NCBI RefSeq assembly: GCF_046297895.1
Contig: NZ_JBKBHC010000003.1
Coordinates: 186,001-250,000 of the forward strand
Reading direction: 5' to 3'
Length of the DNA: 64,000 bases
DNA from: Ferrovibrio sp046297895
GTDB taxonomy: Bacteria; Pseudomonadota; Alphaproteobacteria; Ferrovibrionales; Ferrovibrionaceae
Position 1 is the first letter of the stretch, and each line of letters opens with the position of its first letter. Under the pieces are notes generated by a model. That model searched no databases and was not told where the DNA came from. It worked only from the letters and a program-made list of their open reading frames with translations. Positions 59,272 to 64,000 of this stretch are shown here, piece after piece. The position numbers and the translations under genes were made by a program.

Positions 59272-60609
59272 CTACTGGGCTGCCTGCTGGCCGCCTTCGC
59301 CCTCGATGAAGATCTCGGCGAGGCGGGCATACCCCGAAGACAGGTCGGCGCGCTCGGTTTTCTGTTGCTTGAGGAAGGCTTCCAGCAGCGGCTGGTAGCG
59401 AATCGCCTCGTCCACCTTGGGATCCGATCCCATGCGATAGGCTCCCAGCCGGATCAGCTCGGCCATGTCGTCATAGGTGGCCATCAGTTGCCGCGCGCGG
59501 GTCACCAGCAGATTCTCGTCGTCGGTGTTGCAGCCCGGCATGGTTCGCGAGATCGAACGCAGGATATTGATGGCGGGATAGCGACCGCGCTCGGCGATGG
59601 CGCGTTCCATCACGATATGCCCGTCGAGAATGCCGCGCGTGGCATCGGCGATCGGCTCGTTGTGGTCGTCGCCGTCCACCAGCACGGTGAACAGGCCGGT
59701 GATACTGCCTTCCTCGGTGCCGGGGCCGGCGCGTTCCAGCAGGCGCGGCAATTCGGCGAAGGTGGTGGGCGGATAGCCTTTGGTGGTGGGCGGTTCGCCG
59801 CCCGAGAGGCCGATCTCGCGCTGCGCCATGGCGAAGCGGGTGACGGAGTCCATCAGACACAGCACCTGCTTGCCCTGGTCGCGGAAGAATTCCGCCACCG
59901 CCAGCGTCATGTAGGCGGCCTGACGGCGCACCAGCGCCGGCTCATCCGATGTCGCAACCACGATCACGGTGCGGGCCAGGCCCGACTTGCCCAGGTCGTC
60001 CTCGATGAATTCCTGCACCTCGCGGCCGCGCTCGCCGATCAGGCCCACCACGTTCACGTCTGCCTCGGTATAGCGTGCCATCATCGACAGCAGCACCGAC
60101 TTGCCCACGCCTGAACCGGCGAAGATGCCCATGCGCTGGCCGCGGCAGCAGGAGATGAAGGTGTTGATCGCGCGCACGCCCAGATCGATCTTGGCGCCGA
60201 CCCTCTTGCGGGAATTGGCCGGCGGCGGATTGGCGCGCAGGGGATAGGGGCGGGTACCGTTGGTCAGCGGCGGCCCGCCATCCAGCGGGCGGCCCAGTCC
60301 GTCGATCACGCGGCCGGCCCAGCTAATGTCGGGGTACACCACCGGCTGGTCTTCGCCCACCACGGCGCGGCAGCCCAGGCCGACGCCGTCCAGCGAGCCG
60401 TAAGGCATCAGCAGGGCGCGGTTCTGGCGAAAGCCGACCACCTCGCATTCCACATTGCGGTTGTCGCGGGCCTGCACATGCACCCGCGAGCCGATCGAGA
60501 GGTGCCGCTCCACGCCGGCCACCTCCACCAGCAGGCCCTGGATCGACGTCACCCGGCCGGTGAAGCTGACATCCTTGATACGGTCGAGATCCATCAGCAG
60601 GCTGTGCAT
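59272..60609 (-). CDS. fliI: Flagellum-specific ATPase FliI
   Basis: A 445-residue F1-beta-like ATPase of flagellar type III export. Walker A is GIFAGSGVGKSVLLSMMARY (about residues 158-177), with VVGLIGERGREVQEFIEDDL next. Walker B region is VLCLMDSVTRFAMAQREIGLSGGEPPTTKGYPP (in pieces). The C-terminal part has DDENLLVTRARQLMATYDDMAELI. The ATG at 60609 gives a normal N-terminus. fliI-fliJ is divergent from ctrA, with 273 bp between the starts. Confidence 0.97.
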   Translation of the reverse strand: MHSLLMDLDRIKDVSFTGRVTSIQGLLVEVAGVERHLSIGSRVHVQARDNRNVECEVVGFRQNRALLMPYGSLDGVGLGCRAVVGEDQPVVYPDISWAGRVIDGLGRPLDGGPPLTNGTRPYPLRANPPPANSRKRVGAKIDLGVRAINTFISCCRGQRMGIFAGSGVGKSVLLSMMARYTEADVNVVGLIGERGREVQEFIEDDLGKSGLARTVIVVATSDEPALVRRQAAYMTLAVAEFFRDQGKQVLCLMDSVTRFAMAQREIGLSGGEPPTTKGYPPTTFAELPRLLERAGPGTEEGSITGLFTVLVDGDDHNEPIADATRGILDGHIVMERAIAERGRYPAINILRSISRTMPGCNTDDENLLVTRARQLMATYDDMAELIRLGAYRMGSDPKVDEAIRYQPLLEAFLKQQKTERADLSSGYARLAEIFIEGEGGQQAAQ

Positions 60610-60642
60610 GGCGTGCCCATAGGGGGAGACTAGGCCCGCAGC

Positions 60643-60818
60643 TTAACGGGCCAGGCTTAACCGGCGGTAAAGCCCGCGCCGGCAGGCAGGTCGATATTTC
60701 CTTGTATTTTGAGAGTTTAGCAGGATTTTCAAGACCGGGCAGGTCTTGTTTTCCCGCGCGCGCCCTGTGGACAAATCCGTTAACTTTAATAGTTAACAAT
60801 GGTAAACTGCAGCGAATC
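60643..60818. promoter_or_regulatory. fliI/ctrA divergent control region with TTAAC repeats and a GANTC site
   Basis: TTAAC occurs at 60643-60647, 60657-60661, 60780-60784 and 60793-60797, and a CcrM-type GAATC at 60814-60818. The TTAAC pairs have periods of 14 and 13 bp, not the 11 bp of the canonical TTAA-N7-TTAA, so CtrA binding is plausible but not proven. A+T-rich sequence at 60,690-60,740 could hold a ctrA promoter. Confidence 0.45.
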
Positions 60819-60882
60819 GGGCGGAAAAACGCCAAACCTGGGCGGACCAGTGGGGTCCGGCCTGTGAAAGCGTGGGGGTGCC

Positions 60883-61602
60883 ATGCGGGTGCTGCTGATC
60901 GAAGACGACGCCGCGATGGCCAAGAGCATCGAACTGATGCTCGGCGCCGAGGGCTTCAATGTCTACAAGACCGAGTTCGGGGAAGAAGGCCTCGATCTCG
61001 GCAAGCTGTATGACTACGACATCATCGTACTCGACTTGAACCTGCCCGACATGCACGGCTACGACGTGCTGAAAAAACTGCGTGCGGCCAAGGTCAATAC
61101 TCCGATCCTGATCCTGTCGGGCATGGGCGAGCCGGACAAGAAGGTGAAGGGGCTGGGTTTCGGCGCCGACGACTACATCACCAAGCCGTTCAACAAGGAC
61201 GAACTGGTTGCCCGCATCAATGCCATCGTGCGGCGGGCCAAGGGCCATTCCCAGTCGGTGATCCAGACCGGCAAGCTGACCGTGAACCTCGACGCCAAGT
61301 CGGTGGAGGTCGAGGGCGGCCGCCTGCATCTCACCGGCAAGGAATACGCCATGCTGGAGTTGCTTTCGCTCCGCAAGGGCACCACGCTGACCAAGGAGAT
61401 GTTCCTCAACCATCTCTATGGCGGCATGGACGAGCCGGAACTGAAGATCATCGACGTCTTCATCTGCAAGCTGCGCAAGAAGATCGCCTCCGCCACCGGC
61501 GGCGAAAACTATATCGAGACCGTCTGGGGCCGCGGCTATGTGCTGCGCGATCAGGTCGAACCGGTTGCCGCCGGCGCCAAGCGGGCGGCCAATGCCCGCT
61601 GA
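60883..61602 (+). CDS. ctrA: Cell-cycle response regulator CtrA
   Basis: A 239-residue OmpR/PhoB-type master regulator. The receiver domain has MRVLLIEDDAAMAKSIELML and phospho-acceptor Asp51 in IIVLDLNLPDMHGYDV, and the conserved Lys in DDYITKPFNKDEL. The DNA-binding domain contains the CtrA signatures HLTGKEYAMLELLSLRKGTT, LTKEMFLNHLYGGMDEPELK and IIDVFICKLRKKI, then ETVWGRGYVLRD. The C-terminus ends AANAR and so lacks the terminal Ala-Ala that directs Caulobacter CtrA to ClpXP. It is next to fliI-fliJ and about 15 kb from sciP. Confidence 0.98.
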   Translation: MRVLLIEDDAAMAKSIELMLGAEGFNVYKTEFGEEGLDLGKLYDYDIIVLDLNLPDMHGYDVLKKLRAAKVNTPILILSGMGEPDKKVKGLGFGADDYITKPFNKDELVARINAIVRRAKGHSQSVIQTGKLTVNLDAKSVEVEGGRLHLTGKEYAMLELLSLRKGTTLTKEMFLNHLYGGMDEPELKIIDVFICKLRKKIASATGGENYIETVWGRGYVLRDQVEPVAAGAKRAANAR

Positions 61603-61637
61603 CCGGGCACGATAAACCGATTGCGCATACGCAATGA

Positions 61638-61666
61638 AAAAAGCCGGCCTTGATGGCCGGCTTTTT
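61638..61666. terminator. Bidirectional intrinsic terminator between ctrA and the DUF4198 gene
   Basis: AAAAAGCCGGCC (61638-61649) and GGCCGGCTTTTT (61655-61666) form a perfect 12-bp stem with a 5-base loop. A-run and T-run on the two sides allow termination of both convergent units. Confidence 0.95.
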
Positions 61667-61688
61667 GTTGTGGGCGGATCCGGATTTG

Positions 61689-62411
61689 TTACGGCTTCAC
61701 CTTGAAGACCAGCGAGGCATTGTAGAAGGTGCCTTCCACTTCGCTGCCGGCATCCTTGGCGAAATGGCTCACCTCCACGCCGGCGAAGCCGCGCCTGGGC
61801 ACGGTCACGGTCGCTTTGCCATCCTTGCCGGTCTTGATCTTCTCGGCCTTGACGTCGTGGCCGAGGAAGATGTCGGCCACCAGGCTGGCATCGGCCAGCG
61901 GCTGGCCTTTCAGCAGCACCAGCACGGTCAGCTTGTCGCCGGCTTTCAATGTGGCCGGATCGGCCTGCGGCACGATCTCCAGGTCCAGGCCCAGCGGCGT
62001 GGCGAAGGTCGCCATTGGCGCCAGATAGGCCTTGGGCATCTTGAACGAGGGGCCGGCGATGGTTGGATTGGCCACGCTGCCCTTCGGGCCGTTGTTCCAT
62101 TTGCCGTCCGGGCCCTTGGACCAGTATTTGTTGTCGAAGAAGGCCGCCACCAGCGCGGCATTGCCGGCCGGCTTCACGGCAGCCGATTTCTCCATGCGCT
62201 CGACCTCCGCCGTCACCGGCCTGCCGGCTGAATCGAAAGCCCATGCCTTGGTCACGCGGGCCGGGTCATAGGTATCCAGTTCGCCCGGGTCGCCATTGTT
62301 GATCATCAGCCGGCCGGCCTTGTCGGGCTCGATCCATACCGAATGGGCGGCAGCGGGCTGCGCGAGGCCGAAGACCAGCAGGCTGGCGGCCAGAAGCAGG
62401 CGTTTCATCAT
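61689..62411 (-). CDS. DUF4198 periplasmic protein
   Basis: A 240-residue exported protein. Signal peptide MKRLLLAASLLVFGLAQPAAA is followed by HSVWIEPDKAGRLMI, the DUF4198 start with an N-terminal His. NNKYW-like and beta-sandwich segments (LDLEIVPQADPATLKAGDKLTVLVLLKGQPLADA, in pieces; GVEVSHFA) follow. Several in-frame ATGs exist; 62411 has AAAGGA six bases upstream. DUF4198 proteins often accompany TonB receptors and metal transport (NikM/CbiK-like). The gene lies 34 bp after a TonB-dependent receptor on the same strand. Confidence 0.85.
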   Translation of the reverse strand: MMKRLLLAASLLVFGLAQPAAAHSVWIEPDKAGRLMINNGDPGELDTYDPARVTKAWAFDSAGRPVTAEVERMEKSAAVKPAGNAALVAAFFDNKYWSKGPDGKWNNGPKGSVANPTIAGPSFKMPKAYLAPMATFATPLGLDLEIVPQADPATLKAGDKLTVLVLLKGQPLADASLVADIFLGHDVKAEKIKTGKDGKATVTVPRRGFAGVEVSHFAKDAGSEVEGTFYNASLVFKVKP

Positions 62412-62445
62412 CATATGTCCTTTCATCGGTGAGGCAGGGGGGTGA

Positions 62446-64000
62446 TCAGAACCGGACCGACAGCGAGGCCATGGCGCTGAGCGGTTCGCCCGGCACCACG
62501 CGCAAGGGGCCCAGCGCGCGTTCGTAATATTCGGTGTCGAACAGGTTGGTGATGTTGAGCGAGAGCCTGGCCGCCTCGGTGATCCTGTAGAAGGCCAGCA
62601 GATCCACCTTGGCATAACCGGGCAGCAGGAAACCGTCATTGCTGCTGCTGCCGGCGCGATCGGCCACGGCATTCACGCCGCCGCCAAAGCCGAAGCCCTT
62701 CATCGGCCCGTGCAGGAATTCATACACGCTCCACAGGCCGAAGCTGTGCATGGGGATATTCTGCAGGCGGGTTCCTGGTGCGATGGTGGTGTCCTGCGTG
62801 ACTTCCGCATCGACATAGGCATAACCCGCAACCACCCGCCATTCCGGCAGCAGGTTGGCGGTCAGATTCAGGTCAAAGCCCTTGCTGCGCACTTCGCCGG
62901 TCTGGACATAGGTATCGGCAATGGTCGGGTGACTGGCCAGCACGTTCTTCTTGGTCAGATGGAACAGTGCAGCCGTGGCGCTGAGCCTTCTGTCCAGCAG
63001 ATCTGTCTTCACGCCGGCCTCGTAGCCCAGCCCGGTTTCGGGTTCGAATGGTTGGTCGCCGGCCGCGGTATAGAATCCGGTGTGCGAATCCATCACCGGG
63101 CGGAAGGATTTCGCCACGCTGGTATACAGCGCCACATCGGGCACGACCTTGTAGGTCAGGCCGGCGCGCGGGCTGAATCCCTTGCGCGACTGCGGGATGG
63201 TCTTGCCGATTCTCTGGTTGGCGAAATCCTGCTCGAACCAGTCGGCGCGGAAACCGACCTGCGCTTCCAGCTGTTCGGTCAGGCTGATCTGGTCCTGCAT
63301 GTACAGGGCATAATTGTCCGATGTGTCCTTCAGATCAGTGACGGGGTTCATGACTGCCGAGGTCTGGCTGTAGACCGGATTGTAGATATTGATGGAATTC
63401 GTACTGGCGGCGCGGGCAAACAATTCGCTCGATACCGCACGTTCGTATTCCAGCCCGGCCAGCAGCGTATGGCTGATGCTGCCCGTTTCGACATGGCCCA
63501 CGGCCTCGAATTGCGTGGTGGCGCTGTGCCAGGTGTAATCGCGCAGCTGGCGTCGGCGGCTCAATATGCCCGTGGATGCGTTCAGCGCGCTGGCCTCGGT
63601 GGCAAAGCCGTACATAGAACCGTTCTTGGCCTGCAATGCGGCACGCAGGCTCCAGTCGTCGCTGAGCTCATGCTCCAGCCGGGCCGAGGCCATATAGTTC
63701 TTGTTTTCGATCTTGCCGTCGCTCGGTTCACCCAGGAAGCGGCTGATCGGAATCACGCCGAGCTGGCCATTCACGGCCACCACACCGCGGTCGAACACGC
63801 GCTCGTCGTTGATTGCCTCTGCCTCGATGGTCAGCCGGTTGCTGCTGTTCGGCTGCCAGGTCAGGACGGGCGCGAAGAACTGTCGCTCGGACGAGACGTG
63901 ATCGCGGAAGCTGTCGCGGCTTTCCACGGCCAGGTTGGCGCGACCCAGCAGTGACTTGTCGTCGTTCAGAATCGCATTGGTATCCACCGTGCCGCGATAC
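62446..64000 (-). CDS. TonB-dependent siderophore-type receptor, 5' part outside the window
   Basis: The C-terminal 518 residues of an outer-membrane beta-barrel receptor; the reading frame stays open to the window edge, so the signal, TonB box and most of the plug are missing. Barrel features include SPRAGLTYKVVPDVALYTSVAKSFRP, ETGLGYEAGVKTDLLDRRLSATAALFHLTKKNVLA, SKGFDLNLTANLLPEW and RLSLNITNLFDTEYYE (in pieces). The terminal strand ends in Phe (MASLSVRF). This matches the ferrichrome/siderophore receptor group. The ligand is uncertain; pairing with a DUF4198 protein leaves metals other than iron possible. Confidence 0.92.
   Translation of the reverse strand, partial: YRGTVDTNAILNDDKSLLGRANLAVESRDSFRDHVSSERQFFAPVLTWQPNSSNRLTIEAEAINDERVFDRGVVAVNGQLGVIPISRFLGEPSDGKIENKNYMASARLEHELSDDWSLRAALQAKNGSMYGFATEASALNASTGILSRRRQLRDYTWHSATTQFEAVGHVETGSISHTLLAGLEYERAVSSELFARAASTNSINIYNPVYSQTSAVMNPVTDLKDTSDNYALYMQDQISLTEQLEAQVGFRADWFEQDFANQRIGKTIPQSRKGFSPRAGLTYKVVPDVALYTSVAKSFRPVMDSHTGFYTAAGDQPFEPETGLGYEAGVKTDLLDRRLSATAALFHLTKKNVLASHPTIADTYVQTGEVRSKGFDLNLTANLLPEWRVVAGYAYVDAEVTQDTTIAPGTRLQNIPMHSFGLWSVYEFLHGPMKGFGFGGGVNAVADRAGSSSNDGFLLPGYAKVDLLAFYRITEAARLSLNITNLFDTEYYERALGPLRVVPGEPLSAMASLSVRF

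Noticed and set aside
60780..60797. Canonical CtrA box before ctrA
   Set aside because: The two TTAA motifs are 9 bases apart, not 7, so it is kept only as a candidate region.

Overview
The window is a gene-dense, high-G+C stretch of an alphaproteobacterial chromosome. The best fit is the Rhodospirillales or a close relative. This rests on CtrA, SciP and FlbD beside flagellar genes, RpoH carrying its RpoH box, two alphaproteobacterial PAS_5-type proteins, the neighbourhoods mutM/ubiE/ubiB, hisZ-purA and holA-lptE-leuS, and FlhF/FlhG of polar flagellation. I see no rRNA, tRNA, CRISPR array, insertion sequence or prophage.

Layout. 1-2.5 kb: copper-handling genes (a YcnI/PCuAC fusion and a small CxxC protein), divergent from a HupE/UreJ metal permease behind a cobalamin riboswitch. 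2.8-6.7 kb: rho, sodC, an AraC regulator with a DUF2000 protein, and a PAS protein. 6.7-10.4 kb: a non-coding block with hairpins, then a promoter, a SAM-II-like riboswitch, a 15-codon leader ORF ending Leu-Cys-Cys-Cys-Arg, two small unknown genes and metN-metI-metQ. 10.4-17.6 kb: sbtA-sbtB-hugZ-like operon, quinone oxidoreductase, dienelactone hydrolase, ogt-PAS, and a CobW GTPase overlapping a WD40 protein. 17.7-22.5 kb: holA, lptE, leuS and a DUF3576 lipoprotein. 22.6-26.6 kb: an A+T-rich patch with a TPR-methyltransferase and two tandem porins. 26.6-40.6 kb: housekeeping genes (ubiB, ubiE, mutM, echA, hisZ, purA, rpoH, rluD, ltaE and others) and a LysR/DODA-type pair. 40.6-43 kb: a membrane protein and a TPR protein fused to a PRMT7/9-like methyltransferase. 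43-61.6 kb: flagellar cluster fliK, flgD, sciP, fliF, fliG, fliH, fliN, flbD, flhA, flhF, flhG, a second FliK-like gene, an unrelated DMT exporter, fliJ, fliI and ctrA. 61.7-64 kb: a TonB-dependent receptor (5' part outside the window) with a DUF4198 periplasmic protein.

How the parts work together. The flagellar block carries its own control circuit: CtrA and its inhibitor SciP (cell-cycle level) and FlbD (sigma-54 level). A near-consensus -24/-12 promoter lies before fliK, and almost identical 15-bp palindromes lie before fliK and before fliF, as expected for FlbD sites. The met operon appears to be sensed twice, by a SAM-binding RNA and by a cysteine-rich leader peptide. No wholly new multi-gene system is evident. 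The strongest candidates for undescribed biology are this double met leader with its two small genes, the TPR-PRMT protein, and the SbtA/SbtB pair joined to a HugZ-like protein.
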